The translations under genes were made by a program, and so were the position numbers. Positions 1-8,696 of a stretch of DNA of 64,000 nucleotides are shown here, piece after piece. The notes beneath the pieces are model-generated. The model had not been told where the DNA came from, did no database searches, and saw only the letters and a list, made by a program, of their open reading frames with translations. Every line of letters begins with the position of its first letter. Within the stretch, counting starts at the first letter, position 1. The stretch is from NCBI RefSeq assembly GCF_026241895.1, contig NZ_JAPJIV010000002.1:248001-312000 (forward strand). Reading direction: 5' to 3'. Origin of the DNA: Pseudomonas sp. RIT-562. Lineage in GTDB: Bacteria > Pseudomonadota > Gammaproteobacteria > Pseudomonadales > Pseudomonadaceae.

Positions 1-2246
1 ATCTGTCCCAGCAGGTCACCTTCGCCGCGCTCCAGGGCCTTGCTCAACGCTGCTTCCCAGCCGAGCCAGGCCGGCAACATCAGGCGGGTCTGGGTCCAGC
101 CGAAAATCCACGGAATGGCCCGCAGGCTTTCAATACCACCGGCACGTCGCTTCGCCGGGCGACTGCCCAGCGGCAGACGACCGAGCTCCTGTTCCGGAGT
201 GGACTGGCGGAAATACTCGACGAACTGCGGATTTTCCCGCACCACTGCGCGATAGGCTTTGACCCCATCGGCGGCCAGCTCGTCCATCAGATCGCGCCAG
301 GCCGGCTCCGGGGGCGGCGGTGGCAACAACGTTGCCTCGAGCACGGCCGCCAGATACAGGTTGAGGTTCTGTTCGGCGATGTCCGGTAGGCCGAACTTGA
401 AGCGGATCATTTCTCCCTGCTCGGTGGTGCGGAATCGTCCAGCGACCGACCCCGGCGGTTGCGAGAGGATGGCCGCGTGGGCCGGGCCGCCGCCACGTCC
501 GACGGTGCCACCGCGACCGTGGAACAACAGCAGCTCCACTTGCTGCTCGCGGCAAATGTCGACCAGGCGTTCCTGCGCTCGATACTGCGCCCAGGCCGCT
601 GCCGTGGTGCCCGCGTCCTTGGCCGAGTCGGAGTAGCCGATCATTACTTCCTGCGGGCCTTGCAGGCGCGAACGATAGCCAGGCAGGAGCAACAGTTTTT
701 CGATCACCGGGCCGGCGTTATCCAGGTCGGCGAGAGTCTCGAACAGCGGCACTACCCGCATCGGCCGCAACACTCCGGCCTCCTTGAGCAGCAGTTGCAC
801 GGCCAGCACGTCCGAGGCGGCGCCGGCCATGGAGATCACATATGAGCCCAGTGAAGCGCCCGGCGCCGCAGCGATTTCCCGGCAGGTGGCGAGCACTTCG
901 GCGGTGTCGGCGGAAGGTTTGAAGTACGCCGGCAGCAGTGGCCGCCGGTTGCCCAGCTCGCGCATCAGGAACTCGATGCGCTCTTCCTCGCTCCAGTCTT
1001 CGTAACGCCCCAGGCCCAGGTAATCAGTGATTTCGGTCATGGCCGACGAATGCCGCGAAGAGTCCTGACGCACATCCAGACGCACCAGGAACAATCCGAA
1101 CGTCACCGCCCGGCGCAGGCAATCGAGCAGCGGCCCATCGGCAATCACGCCCATGCCGCACTCGTGCAGCGACTGATAACACAGCTGCAGCGGGTCCAGC
1201 AGGTCGCGGTTGTTTTGCAGTACATCCGCGGTTGCCGGCGTGCTGGCGGTGAGGGATGCATGCGCCCAGTTACGCGTCGCGCGCAGGCGTTCACGCAGTT
1301 GCTTGAGCACTGCGCGATAAGGTTCGGCGCTGTCGCCAGCCTTGGCCTTGAGTGCGTCGCTGGCCTGCTGCATCGACAATTCCGCCGCCAACTGATCGAT
1401 ATCTCGAACGTACAGATCGGCAGCCATCCAGCGCGCCAGCAGCAGCACTTCGCGGGTGACCGTCGCCGTGACATTCGGGTTGCCGTCGCGATCGCCGCCC
1501 ATCCAGGAGGCAAAGCGAATGGGCGCCGCTTCCAGCGCAAGGTGTAAACCGGTGGCGTCGTACAGGGCCTTGTCGGCCTTGCGCAGATAATTCGGGATGG
1601 CGTGCCACAGCGAATGTTCGATGACCGCAAAACCCCACTTCGCCTCGTCCACGGGCGTCGGTCGGGTGCGGCGGATTTCTTCGGTGTGCCAGGCCTCGGC
1701 GATCAGACGCTGCAATTTGACCTGGATCTGTTCGCGCTCGGCACTCGTGAGGTCGCGATGGTCCTGAGCGGCCAGTTGCGCGGCGATGGCGTCGTATTTC
1801 TGGATCAGGGTGCGGCGAGCCACCTCAGTCGGGTGCGCGGTCAACACCAGTTCGATTTCCAGGCGTCCCAGCTGGCGTGCCAACGCTTCAGCGCCGTGGC
1901 CTTCGGCGAGCAAGCGAGCCAGCAGTTCCGGCAGTACTCGGGTTTCGAATGGTGCGGGTTGGGACTCGTCACGCCGGTGGATCAACTGGTACTGCTCGGC
2001 GATATTGGCCAGATTGAGAAACTGGTTGAACGCCCGCGCAACCGGGAGCAATTCGTCTTCGCTCAACTGGTTGAGGCTGGCGCTCAGCTCGGCGTCCATC
2101 GAACCACGACGGTCGGCCTTGGCGCCTTTGCGAATCTGCTCGATCTTGTCGAGAAAGCCATCGCCATACTGCTCGCGGATGGTGTTGCCCAACAGCTCAC
2201 CCAGCAGGTGAACATCCTCGCGCAAGCGTGCATCAATATCGGTCAT
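1..2246 (-). CDS. ppc: Phosphoenolpyruvate carboxylase (3' end outside window)
   Basis: Cytosolic anaplerotic enzyme that carboxylates phosphoenolpyruvate with bicarbonate to oxaloacetate, feeding the TCA cycle. The first 748 residues are present; family members are about 880 residues, so only the C-terminal part is cut off by the window edge. Visible motifs are TAHPTE (catalytic His about residue 138), GGDRDGNPN, and further on [10 protein letters not shown] and [13 protein letters not shown], the PEP-binding glycine loop. The start [10 protein letters not shown] is an ATG at 2246, giving the usual N-terminus of the Pseudomonas enzyme. No intact ORF appears here in a plain scan because the stop lies beyond position 1. 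The divergent neighbour begins at 2448. Identification is secure. Confidence 0.97.
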   Translation of the reverse strand, partial: MTDIDARLREDVHLLGELLGNTIREQYGDGFLDKIEQIRKGAKADRRGSMDAELSASLNQLSEDELLPVARAFNQFLNLANIAEQYQLIHRRDESQPAPFETRVLPELLARLLAEGHGAEALARQLGRLEIELVLTAHPTEVARRTLIQKYDAIAAQLAAQDHRDLTSAEREQIQVKLQRLIAEAWHTEEIRRTRPTPVDEAKWGFAVIEHSLWHAIPNYLRKADKALYDATGLHLALEAAPIRFASWMGGDRDGNPNVTATVTREVLLLARWMAADLYVRDIDQLAAELSMQQASDALKAKAGDSAEPYRAVLKQLRERLRATRNWAHASLTASTPATADVLQNNRDLLDPLQLCYQSLHECGMGVIADGPLLDCLRRAVTFGLFLVRLDVRQDSSRHSSAMTEITDYLGLGRYEDWSEEERIEFLMRELGNRRPLLPAYFKPSADTAEVLATCREIAAAPGASLGSYVISMAGAASDVLAVQLLLKEAGVLRPMRVVPLFETLADLDNAGPVIEKLLLLPGYRSRLQGPQEVMIGYSDSAKDAGTTAAAWAQYRAQERLVDICREQQVELLLFHGRGGTVGRGGGPAHAAILSQPPGSVAGRFRTTEQGEMIRFKFGLPDIAEQNLNLYLAAVLEATLLPPPPPEPAWRDLMDELAADGVKAYRAVVRENPQFVEYFRQSTPEQELGRLPLGSRPAKRRAGGIESLRAIPWIFGWTQTRLMLPAWLGWEAALSKALERGEGDLLGQ

Positions 2247-2333
2247 CAGCAGTTCTCCAGCAGAAAATCCGGGCGGCCATGAACCTCAAGAGTGCCGCTC
2301 CAGACCGTTTCTTACAAGCAGACGACGAAGGGA

Positions 2334-2355
2334 CTTTAAACCTTGAGGGTTAAAG
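2334..2355. promoter_or_regulatory. Imperfect 22-bp palindrome between ppc and the divergent small gene
   Basis: Arms CTTTAAACC (2334-2342) and GGGTTAAAG (2347-2355) are complementary except at one position, with TTGA in the centre. It sits 88 bp upstream of ppc and 92 bp upstream of the plus-strand gene at 2448, so it could be an operator or overlap a promoter for either. No known regulator consensus is recognised. Confidence 0.35.
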
Positions 2356-2447
2356 CTAGTCTGAAGAGTAAGCCGTACAACGGCTTGCCGCCGCGCACCG
2401 GCGGATACTCTCCGGCCTGCCACGAGCAGGCGCGCAATGAGGTTCAC

Positions 2448-2792
2448 ATGAAAATTCGCGAACTCGCCCAGCATTGGGAAGAAAATGCCAAAGGTCGCCT
2501 GACCGACACCGGCTACAAGATTCACCTGGACATGGAAGCGGCTGCCAGGCTGGCAGCGATCACCGAAATGTACCCCAAACGTCAGCCCGAGGAACTGCTC
2601 GGAGAGCTGATCGGCGCGGCGCTGGAAGAGCTCGAGAAAAGCTTCCCGTATGTGAAGGGCTCGACCGTGGTGGCGACTGATGAGGAAGGTGATCCGCTGT
2701 ATGAAGACATTGGCGCGACCCCGCGGTTTCTGGCGCTGTCGCGCAGGCATTTGCATGATTTGGCGAGTGGTGGCGACAAGCCTAAACACTGA
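2448..2792 (+). CDS. Conserved hypothetical protein, possibly ribbon-helix-helix-like
   Basis: A 114-residue soluble protein without signal peptide or membrane segment. The ATG at 2448 is chosen over upstream in-frame codons because a GAGG lies a few bases ahead and the sequence before it (MRVKASL...) looks non-coding. The N-terminal half (KIHLDMEAAARLAAITEMY) resembles the strand-helix pattern of ribbon-helix-helix proteins; the C-terminal part is acidic and then basic. A gene of this type lies beside ppc in other Pseudomonas genomes as I recall. Function unknown; some databases may give it a pilus-related name, for which I see no support. It is divergent from ppc and followed by a REP-like hairpin. 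Confidence 0.7.
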   Translation: MKIRELAQHWEENAKGRLTDTGYKIHLDMEAAARLAAITEMYPKRQPEELLGELIGAALEELEKSFPYVKGSTVVATDEEGDPLYEDIGATPRFLALSRRHLHDLASGGDKPKH

Positions 2793-2808
2793 TCCATCAG
2801 GCATAACT

Positions 2809-2845
2809 CTGTAGGAGTGAGCACGGAGCAGGCTCACTCCTACAG
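2809..2845. repeat. Short REP-like hairpin
   Basis: Perfect 14-base arms CTGTAGGAGTGAGC and its complement around a 9-base loop, placed 16 bp after the stop of the upstream gene. Its arm is the head of the GTAGGAGTGAGCCTGCTCG repeat seen elsewhere in the window, here collapsed to a minimal hairpin. Confidence 0.8.
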
Positions 2846-2905
2846 TGGCAGCCAAAAATCCCGCGCGTACCCCCACGAAACCTCAAAGTTCCCCCTCCAA
2901 AACCA

Positions 2906-2919
2906 TGACCGATCGGTCA
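2906..2919. promoter_or_regulatory. Perfect 14-bp palindrome TGACCGATCGGTCA
   Basis: Perfect inverted repeat 179 bp upstream of the lipoprotein gene at 3085 and 33 bp upstream of a candidate extracytoplasmic-sigma promoter. The form (TGACCGA/TCGGTCA) resembles operators of TetR-type regulators, but the cognate protein is not identifiable from sequence. Confidence 0.4.
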
Positions 2920-2951
2920 GATATTTTTTCGGGCGATAGGCCATCTCTTCT

Positions 2952-2979
2952 GAACTTTTGAAAAAACGCTCGGGTCGTA
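2952..2979 (+). promoter_or_regulatory. Candidate AlgU (sigma-22) promoter for the lipoprotein pair
   Basis: GAACTT at 2952-2957, a 17-bp spacer and TCGTA at 2975-2979 fit the AlgU pattern GAACTT-N16/17-TCnnA, with an imperfect -10. The downstream OmpA-like lipoprotein resembles P. aeruginosa LptF, which is known to be AlgU-dependent. The leader to the ATG at 3085 would be about 100 nt. Confidence 0.55.
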
Positions 2980-3084
2980 CCCTGTAACCACGCCTGGGAC
3001 GGCCGTTTCAAAAACGTCTGCAAAGTATCGATGGTACGGCTCCTTGCCCAGGATGGATTTTCAAGTTTTTCAGGAGTATTTCCA

Positions 3085-3498
3085 ATGGAGTTGAAGACCA
3101 TGAAGACCAGCATCGCCAAATCCCCGTCTACCCACCTGCGCGGTCTGAAAATGGCTGCACTGGCAATCGGCACCAGCTTCGTCCTGGCCGGTTGTGCCGG
3201 CAATCCGCCGACCGAGCAATTCGCCGTGACTGAATCGGCCGTTAACAGCGCCGTGAGCGCTGGCGGTACTGAGTTCGCAGCCGTGGAAATGAAGTCCGCT
3301 CAGGACAAACTCAAGCAAGCCGAACTGGCCATGCACGACAAGAAGTACGACGAAGCCAAGGTTCTGGCTGAACAAGCCGAGTGGGACGCCCGCGTAGCGG
3401 AACGTAAAGCCCAGGCAATGAAAGCCGAACAGGCAGTCAAGGACTCTCAGAAAGGTGTTCAGGAACTGCGTCAGGAAAGTCAGCGCACCGTGCAGTAA
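3085..3498 (+). CDS. DUF4398 envelope lipoprotein
   Basis: A 137-residue lipoprotein precursor. Residues 1-37 form a signal peptide ending in the lipobox VLAGC (Cys37); Asn and Pro rather than Asp follow the Cys region, suggesting outer-membrane sorting. The mature part is a helical, Lys/Ala/Glu-rich DUF4398 domain predicted to form a hairpin of helices. ATG 3085 is preceded by CAGGAGT. It lies 55 bp upstream of the LptF-like gene and the two share the DUF4398-type helical region, so they are probably co-transcribed paralogue-like partners linking the outer membrane to the cell wall. Known homologues are stress-inducible; the molecular function is not established. Confidence 0.85.
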   Translation: MELKTMKTSIAKSPSTHLRGLKMAALAIGTSFVLAGCAGNPPTEQFAVTESAVNSAVSAGGTEFAAVEMKSAQDKLKQAELAMHDKKYDEAKVLAEQAEWDARVAERKAQAMKAEQAVKDSQKGVQELRQESQRTVQ

Positions 3499-3553
3499 GC
3501 GCGCATCCAGACCCCAGACCTGAAGCTCTAATCGATAGAAAGGACGACTTATT

Positions 3554-4342
3554 ATGCGTAAACAATTGATGATCCCCGCTCTCCTGGCCGCAAGCGTTGC
3601 ACTGGCAGCCTGCTCCACTCCGCCAAACGCGAACCTGGAAAACGCCCGCACCAACTACACCGGCCTGCAGACCAACCCGCAGGCCAGCAAAGTGGCTGCG
3701 CTGGAAACCAAGGAAGCCAGTGACTACCTGGACAAGGCTGACAAGGCTTACCTGAACAAGGAAGACGCGTCGAAAGTGGATCAGCTGGCTTACCTGACCA
3801 ACCAGCGCGTCGAAGTGGCGAAGCAGACCATCGCCCTGCGCACCGCTGAAGCCAACCTGAAAAACGCTTCGGCGCAACGTGCCCAGGCTCGCCTGGATGC
3901 TCGTGACGCGCAAATCAAGCAGCTGCAGGACAGCCTGAACGCCAAGCAGACCGATCGCGGTACGCTGGTGACCTTCGGTGACGTGCTGTTCGCCACCGAC
4001 CGTGCCGACCTGAAATCCAGCGGCCTGGTCAACATCAACAAACTGGCGCAGTTCCTCCAGGAAAACCCGGACCGTAAGGTGATCGTCGAAGGCTACACCG
4101 ACAGCACCGGTACCGCGTCGCACAACCAGTCGCTGTCCGAGCGTCGTGCTGGCTCCGTGCGCACCGCCCTGGTGAAAATGGGCGTTGATCCAGCGCGCAT
4201 CGTTGCCCAGGGTTACGGCAAGGAATACCCGGTTGCCGAGAACGGCAGCGCTTCGGGTCGTGCCATGAACCGTCGAGTTGAAGTGACCATTTCCAATGAC
4301 AACCAGCCGGTCATCCCGCGCTCGGCTGTCAGCTCGAACTAA
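3554..4342 (+). CDS. lptF: OmpA-family lipoprotein, LptF-like
   Basis: A 262-residue lipoprotein: signal peptide with lipobox LAAC (Cys20), an N-terminal DUF4398 helical domain (about 25-130), then an OmpA-like peptidoglycan-binding domain (about 135-250) with the motifs FGDVLFATDRADL and EGYTDSTG and the arginine-rich LSERRAGSVRTAL helix. This architecture and length match P. aeruginosa LptF (lipotoxin F), an AlgU-regulated surface lipoprotein. It should anchor the outer membrane to peptidoglycan. A GAAAGGACG ribosome site precedes the ATG, and a strong intrinsic terminator follows 18 bp after the stop, closing the two-gene unit. The symbol is by similarity of architecture and neighbourhood. 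Confidence 0.82.
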   Translation: MRKQLMIPALLAASVALAACSTPPNANLENARTNYTGLQTNPQASKVAALETKEASDYLDKADKAYLNKEDASKVDQLAYLTNQRVEVAKQTIALRTAEANLKNASAQRAQARLDARDAQIKQLQDSLNAKQTDRGTLVTFGDVLFATDRADLKSSGLVNINKLAQFLQENPDRKVIVEGYTDSTGTASHNQSLSERRAGSVRTALVKMGVDPARIVAQGYGKEYPVAENGSASGRAMNRRVEVTISNDNQPVIPRSAVSSN

Positions 4343-4360
4343 GCTTCACTCAGTAACGCA

Positions 4361-4398
4361 AAAAGCCCGCCTGATTTGATCAGGCGGGGCTTTTTTTT
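4361..4398 (+). terminator. Intrinsic terminator after lptF
   Basis: GC-rich stem AAGCCCGCCTGA / TCAGGCGGGGCTT with a short loop followed by eight T residues, immediately after the lipoprotein gene. Confidence 0.92.
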
Positions 4399-4408
4399 AA
4401 GATCAAAA

Positions 4409-4492
4409 GATCGCAGCCTCGTTGCACTCGACAGCTCCTACATTGGAATGCGTTGCCCTGTAGGAGCTGTCGAGTGCAACGAGGCTGCGATC
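4409..4492. repeat. Long perfect inverted repeat (R2-like)
   Basis: Two perfectly complementary 34-base arms (4409-4442 and 4459-4492) that begin GATCGCAGCCTCG and end GAGCTGTCGAG-type sequence around TCCTACA, separated by 16 bases. Its arms resemble the GATCGCAGCCT...AGCTCCTACA repeats found at 53.3, 59.0 and 61.6 kb. It lies between the convergent lptF and the gene at 4505. Confidence 0.85.
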
Positions 4493-4504
4493 ATTTCGGC
4501 CGCG

Positions 4505-4834
4505 CTACGGTTGCAATTTCTGCGGCGTTTCCTGGCCCACGCAACGCACCGCCTTCTTCTTGTTATCCACAAGCACGCCCGTCAGGCCTTTCTGCTCGGT
4601 ATCGAACATCACCAGCACGCCATCGATGCACTGGGCCACTTGTGCGGCGGGCTGCAGGGAGACCTTGTAGTCTTCGCCGGGCACAGTCTTGAGCATGGTG
4701 AACTCGCTCAGCAGCAGCGCGTCCTCGGGCTTGGCGAAGTGCAGGTAGCCGTACCACCACAGGGCGGCGACGGTGCCGAGGATGCTGCAGATACCGGTGA
4801 TGATCAGCGGGATGGCGTTACGTTCTTCACTCAT
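4505..4834 (-). CDS. Small inner-membrane protein of unknown function
   Basis: A 109-residue protein with one N-terminal membrane segment (about residues 8-30, PLIITGICSILGTVAALWWY) and a soluble C-terminal part with two cysteines (about 69 and 98) that could form a disulfide if periplasmic. Its ATG overlaps the stop of the upstream hydrolase gene in an ATGA, showing translational coupling. No family is recognised; the coupling suggests that it serves the same envelope process as the hydrolase lipoprotein. Confidence 0.75.
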   Translation of the reverse strand: MSEERNAIPLIITGICSILGTVAALWWYGYLHFAKPEDALLLSEFTMLKTVPGEDYKVSLQPAAQVAQCIDGVLVMFDTEQKGLTGVLVDNKKKAVRCVGQETPQKLQP

Positions 4835-5745
4835 TGCGGACTCTCTGGTGGTTCATCTTCAGAATTCGGGGGTGCCGGGTAATTCGGGATCTCGCCCAGG
4901 CGGCGCAGGCCGTCGAAATGTTGCGGATCGTCGAGGTAGCGCAGCATGACCTTGCGCCAGACCGGATCGGCAAAAGTCTGCACGTGCCCACCCCGAGTCA
5001 GTTGCAGCACCCGTGGTGGCGGCGCAGCTTGATACAGACGGATGCCGTTGGAAAGAGGCACGATCGGATCGTCGATGCTGTGGTAGATCAATTTGGGTAC
5101 ACCGTCGAGCTGCGCCATGGAGTTGATTGCGCTGTCGCCGTCCGGCACCAGCCACGACAACGGCACCTGCAAGGGCCAGGTCAGCCAGGAAGTGCTGAGG
5201 GCAAACTGCCCGACGCTGCGGTAGCTGGCCGGTACACCGTCGAGGACAAATGCCTTGAGCTTTTTCTGGCGTTCCGGGTGCTGGACCAGGTAGTGCACGG
5301 CCATCGAACCACCGAGGCTCTGCCCCAGCAGGATCAACGGCTTGCCCTGGACCTCGGGCGCCTGGTCGAGCCATTTGAAGGCGGCGTCGATGTCCTGATA
5401 GATCGCCGGCAGGCTCGGTTCGCCCTCGGACAGGCCATAACCTCGATAGTCCACCAGCAATACCTGATAACCCTCTTCCGGCAACCACCAGCTACCCCCC
5501 AAGTGCATCGGCAGGTTGCCGCCGTTGCCGTGCAGGTGCAGCACCGTGCCCTTGACCTCGACGCCTTGCTTTACGGGGAGCCACCAGGCATTCAGCTTGA
5601 GGCCGTCGGCAGTCACCAGGGTGACTTCGCGGTATTCGAGCTTGGCTTTGGCCGGGGTGAACAGCTGACCGGGCTCCGGGTAGAAGAGCAGCGAGCTGCA
5701 ACCGCTCAGGGTCAGGAGAAGACAGATGATGCCGAGGATTCTCAT
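4831..5745 (-). CDS. Alpha/beta-hydrolase fold lipoprotein
   Basis: A 304-residue lipoprotein hydrolase. The start at 5745 (MRILGIICLLLTLSGC) gives a signal peptide with lipobox LSGC (Cys16); the longer reading frame upstream runs into a REP element. The hydrolase domain shows the HGNGGN oxyanion-hole motif, the nucleophile elbow GQSLGG (Ser143), a likely acid Asp in SIDDPIVP and a final His in RGGHVQ. This fits the BEM46/YfhR group of serine hydrolases; the substrate (ester or lipid) is unknown. It is the first gene of a two-gene unit with the coupled membrane protein at 4505. Confidence 0.85.
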   Translation of the reverse strand: MRILGIICLLLTLSGCSSLLFYPEPGQLFTPAKAKLEYREVTLVTADGLKLNAWWLPVKQGVEVKGTVLHLHGNGGNLPMHLGGSWWLPEEGYQVLLVDYRGYGLSEGEPSLPAIYQDIDAAFKWLDQAPEVQGKPLILLGQSLGGSMAVHYLVQHPERQKKLKAFVLDGVPASYRSVGQFALSTSWLTWPLQVPLSWLVPDGDSAINSMAQLDGVPKLIYHSIDDPIVPLSNGIRLYQAAPPPRVLQLTRGGHVQTFADPVWRKVMLRYLDDPQHFDGLRRLGEIPNYPAPPNSEDEPPESPQ

Positions 5746-5785
5746 CCGGTGAAGCCTCGCGATAGGAATAAGTAACGACGCAATC

Positions 5786-5875
5786 CTGTAGGAGCTGGCT
5801 TGCCAGCGATGGCCGCGCTGCGGTCGATCAGGCATACCGCGTTATCCTTTATCGCCGGCAAGCCAGCTCCTACAG
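5786..5875. repeat. REP pair, GTAGGAGCTGGCTTGCC type
   Basis: Inverted copies CTGTAGGAGCTGGCTTGCC (5786-5804) and its complement (5857-5875) around a 52-base centre, between the DUF1704 gene and the hydrolase gene (both minus strand). Confidence 0.85.
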
Positions 5876-5888
5876 GGAGATTTGTTGA

Positions 5889-7166
5889 TTACAGGATATT
5901 GGAGTAATCCGCTTCGATCCGATCCAGGCTCAGGTGATTGAGGAAGTTGGAGAAGCACATCCACGCCGACAACGCGTTCATATCCCTGAACTGCTCCGGC
6001 AAATACTTCGGCGGCACCACCAGCCCCTCATCCACCAGCTGGCGCAAGGTACGCATGTCTTCCAGGGTGGTCTTGCCGCAGAACAGCAAGGGAATCTGCT
6101 CCAGTTTGCCCTTACGCACGGCCAACTGAATGTAGTTGTAAACCATGATAAAGCCCTTGAGATAGGACAAGTCTTTGGTAAATGGCAGGCCGTTTGGCAC
6201 CGAGCCGCGGAAAACCCGGCTGGCGTTACCGTAGCTTTCGGCCATTTCGAAGCCCTGCTCGCGGAAGAACTCGAAGATCTGCAGGAAGTCGGCACCCTCC
6301 TCCACCATGTGGATGGCGCGAGTGCGGTTGGTCAGTTTACGCAGGCGACTCGGGTAGGAGGCGAAGGTGATGATCTCCATGAGAATCGCCAGGCCCTCCT
6401 GGGTCACCGTCGACGAAGGCGGGCCCTTGGAGAGGAAGGTGCAGATCGGCTGGTTCAGGCCATTGAGGGTGGTGCCGACATGCACCAGCCCTTCGTGGAC
6501 TTCCAGCGCGCGCACGTCGCGCTCGTTGAACATCGCATCGGTGCGGATCTTGATGTAGTCCGCGCCCGCCGCCGCGTCCGCGACGATGCCGTCGGACTCG
6601 AACACCCGGATGGTTTCCTCGGCTTCGCCGAACACCTTGCTCAGGCGGGTCTGCAGCAGGTTCACGGCATCCTTGGCGGTGAGGACTTTCGGTTCGTCCT
6701 TGAGATCGCCACGGCCATCGATGTTGTTCAGATAGTCGGACAGCATCAGACCCAGGTCGGACAAGGTCGGGTCGCCGGCGTGAAACGCATCGGACGCGGC
6801 GCCGTAGAGTTCCTGGGAGATCAAGCCGAAGTCTTCGGTGCCGCGCGCTTCGAGCATGCGCACCACCATGCGGTATTCCTTGCACATGCGCCGCATGATC
6901 TGGCCGACCGGGTTGAACTGGCCAAGCTGGCGGGTGATGTCGCGTTCGATGTTCTGGAATTCCAGTTTCACTTTGCTGGAGTCGAAAGACAGTGGCCGGT
7001 TGAGGTAGTAGTCACGGTCTACCGCCGGCATTTCCTTGCCCTTGGCCTTGAGGAAACCCTTGCGGATGCCGTCGTCCCACTTCACCGCGTCGAGGACGCG
7101 AATCGGCGTCTGGGCCAGCACAATGCGATCGGACAAAATGCGTATCGTCTGCTGGTAATCGTCCAC
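5889..7166 (-). CDS. DUF1704 putative zinc peptidase (QEGLA-motif protein)
   Basis: A 425-residue protein of the DUF1704 family, annotated in many genomes as flavohemoglobin expression-modulating QEGLA motif protein. The family hallmark is present as HEGLVH (residues 224-229) and TQEGLA (255-260). The first is an HExxxH zinc-site pattern; established work on the eukaryotic members (MATCAP/KIAA0895L) showed that this fold is a metallopeptidase removing C-terminal tyrosine from tubulin. By inference the bacterial protein may be a carboxypeptidase-like enzyme with an unknown substrate. The start is GTG at 7166 with CAGGAG seven bases upstream. No signal peptide is seen, so it is likely cytosolic. 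A lipoprotein gene follows upstream at 7203 on the same strand. Confidence 0.85.
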   Translation of the reverse strand: MDDYQQTIRILSDRIVLAQTPIRVLDAVKWDDGIRKGFLKAKGKEMPAVDRDYYLNRPLSFDSSKVKLEFQNIERDITRQLGQFNPVGQIMRRMCKEYRMVVRMLEARGTEDFGLISQELYGAASDAFHAGDPTLSDLGLMLSDYLNNIDGRGDLKDEPKVLTAKDAVNLLQTRLSKVFGEAEETIRVFESDGIVADAAAGADYIKIRTDAMFNERDVRALEVHEGLVHVGTTLNGLNQPICTFLSKGPPSSTVTQEGLAILMEIITFASYPSRLRKLTNRTRAIHMVEEGADFLQIFEFFREQGFEMAESYGNASRVFRGSVPNGLPFTKDLSYLKGFIMVYNYIQLAVRKGKLEQIPLLFCGKTTLEDMRTLRQLVDEGLVVPPKYLPEQFRDMNALSAWMCFSNFLNHLSLDRIEADYSNIL

Positions 7167-7202
7167 CCGAAACTCCTGTAGTAAAACCGTTCAGTACTGG
7201 AT

Positions 7203-7757
7203 TTATTTGGCCTGGGCCAGGCGCTGATAGCGCACGGCCTCGACAAACACGTCGGAATTGGCCGGATCGTCCAGGTAGGTGAAAACCTCGGGCATGCTGT
7301 TGTTGATCAGCACGCCCTCGCCATCATCGGTCTGGAAGCCCTGGCCGCTGAGGGATTTGTGCCCCAGCGCCTGGTTGATCTGCTCGAGGTCGAGGTTGTA
7401 GACCACCAGCTCACGCTGCTCGTTGAGTTCGAAACCGGCGATGATGAAGTGGCCGCCAAACTGCGCCGGCACCTTCGCCGACAGGTACCAGCGATCGCCA
7501 TGCCGCGACACGGTAAAAGGATAGGCCTCGCGAGTCTTCGGCCTGGCCTTGAAGTAGCTGACCGCCTGGTAACGATTATTGCCGATGCGCGTCAGCTCCA
7601 GGTTCATCGGCTCACCCCAGGCATTGGTGCTGGTCCATTTGCCCAGCAGGCCCTTTGGCGCGGGATCGCTCTGCGGCAGCGGCTCCTTGAAGGACACCAG
7701 GCAACCACTTAGCAACAGGAACGACAAGGCGATCACAACGACACGCCAGGTTTTCAT
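7203..7757 (-). CDS. Hypothetical lipoprotein
   Basis: A 184-residue lipoprotein with signal peptide and lipobox LSGC (Cys19). The mature part contains a GKWTS motif followed by alternating beta-strand-like segments, resembling small lipocalin-like or DUF lipoproteins, but no family can be named with confidence. It is 36 bp upstream of the DUF1704 gene on the same strand, so the two are probably one transcript. A REP pair lies upstream. Confidence 0.78.
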   Translation of the reverse strand: MKTWRVVVIALSFLLLSGCLVSFKEPLPQSDPAPKGLLGKWTSTNAWGEPMNLELTRIGNNRYQAVSYFKARPKTREAYPFTVSRHGDRWYLSAKVPAQFGGHFIIAGFELNEQRELVVYNLDLEQINQALGHKSLSGQGFQTDDGEGVLINNSMPEVFTYLDDPANSDVFVEAVRYQRLAQAK

Positions 7758-7804
7758 TCAATACTCCCTATCGATACACCACATCTCGTGTTAATCCCCG
7801 GTCT

Positions 7805-7895
7805 CTGTAGGAGTGAGCCTGCTCGCGATCGCGGTGTGCCAGACAACGTTAATGTCGAATGTTCGACCGCCATCGCGAGCAGGCTCACTCCTACA
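7805..7895. repeat. REP pair, GTAGGAGTGAGCCTGCTCG type
   Basis: Inverted copies of about 25 bases: CTGTAGGAGTGAGCCTGC at the left and its complement ending CTCCTACA at the right, with a 41-base centre, between two minus-strand genes. Confidence 0.88.
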
Positions 7896-7919
7896 AGTGT
7901 TGAGTATCGACCAGAAAAA

Positions 7920-8636
7920 TCATGCCGACGCCAACACCAGGTGCATGTAGCGATTGAGGATACCGAGCATTTCAGCTTCCGCGGCAGGCTCGGCGTCGTT
8001 CAGCAGGCCCTGATATTCCATCCGTCCGATAATCGCCGTCAACACCTTGGCGTCCTGTTGGGGCTCGCGGGAGCCCAATACCTGGAACAGTTGGCAGGTC
8101 CCCTGCAGCAGAATCTGCTGATGGGAGCGCACCAGTTCCGCCAGGCGCGGGTTCAGCAGCGCCTCCTGACGGAACGCCTGCTCGGCCATCAGGTGCTCGC
8201 GACGGTTCACCAGTTGACGATGCACATAGTCCGCCATCAGGCGCGCGATATCATCGGCCAGCTGCGAGCGCGACTCCGGACTGCCGTCGCCACTGACCAC
8301 CATCTCACGCAACAACCCTTCGTTGTTCACCCACAGTTTGGCCATGAACGCCGCGCTGCGCTCCACGTACTGGGCGAAGGTGTCGGTGAGCAGGTCGTCG
8401 ATGTCCTTGAAGTAGTAAGTGGTCGCCGACAACGGTACGCCCGCTTCAGCTGCCACCGCGCGATGACGCACAGCCCGCACGCCATCGCGCACCACAATGC
8501 GCATCGCTGCATCGAGAATGTCCTGTCGCCGCTGTTCGCTGCCCTGTCGGCTGGCCTTGCGACCCTGGTACTGAACACTTTCAGCAACCGCAGTGGCGAT
8601 ACCCGCTGCACCTTCTTGAGCCATTGCACGATTCAC
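7920..8636 (-). CDS. TetR-family transcriptional regulator
   Basis: A 238-residue repressor. The N-terminal TetR helix-turn-helix spans about residues 33-80 (RRQDILDAAMRIV ... GVPLSATTYYF), and the rest is a helical ligand-binding and dimerisation domain. The start is taken as GTG 8636, preceded by AGAGGAAAG; ATG 8624 is an alternative that loses four residues. It lies downstream of lysS, as in P. aeruginosa, separated by the lysS terminator. An imperfect palindrome at 8671-8686 may be its own operator. Target genes and ligand are unknown. Confidence 0.88.
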   Translation of the reverse strand: MNRAMAQEGAAGIATAVAESVQYQGRKASRQGSEQRRQDILDAAMRIVVRDGVRAVRHRAVAAEAGVPLSATTYYFKDIDDLLTDTFAQYVERSAAFMAKLWVNNEGLLREMVVSGDGSPESRSQLADDIARLMADYVHRQLVNRREHLMAEQAFRQEALLNPRLAELVRSHQQILLQGTCQLFQVLGSREPQQDAKVLTAIIGRMEYQGLLNDAEPAAEAEMLGILNRYMHLVLASA

Positions 8637-8670
8637 GACAGGTCTTTCCTCTCAGATGAAAGCAATAAAT

Positions 8671-8686
8671 TGATACGTTTGTACCA
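8671..8686. promoter_or_regulatory. Candidate operator of the TetR gene
   Basis: Imperfect palindrome TGATAC-GTTT-GTACCA, 35 bp before the GTG start of the regulator. Autorepression from such a site is common in TetR genes; here it is an inference from position and symmetry. Confidence 0.35.
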
Positions 8687-8696
8687 GACAGGCAAT

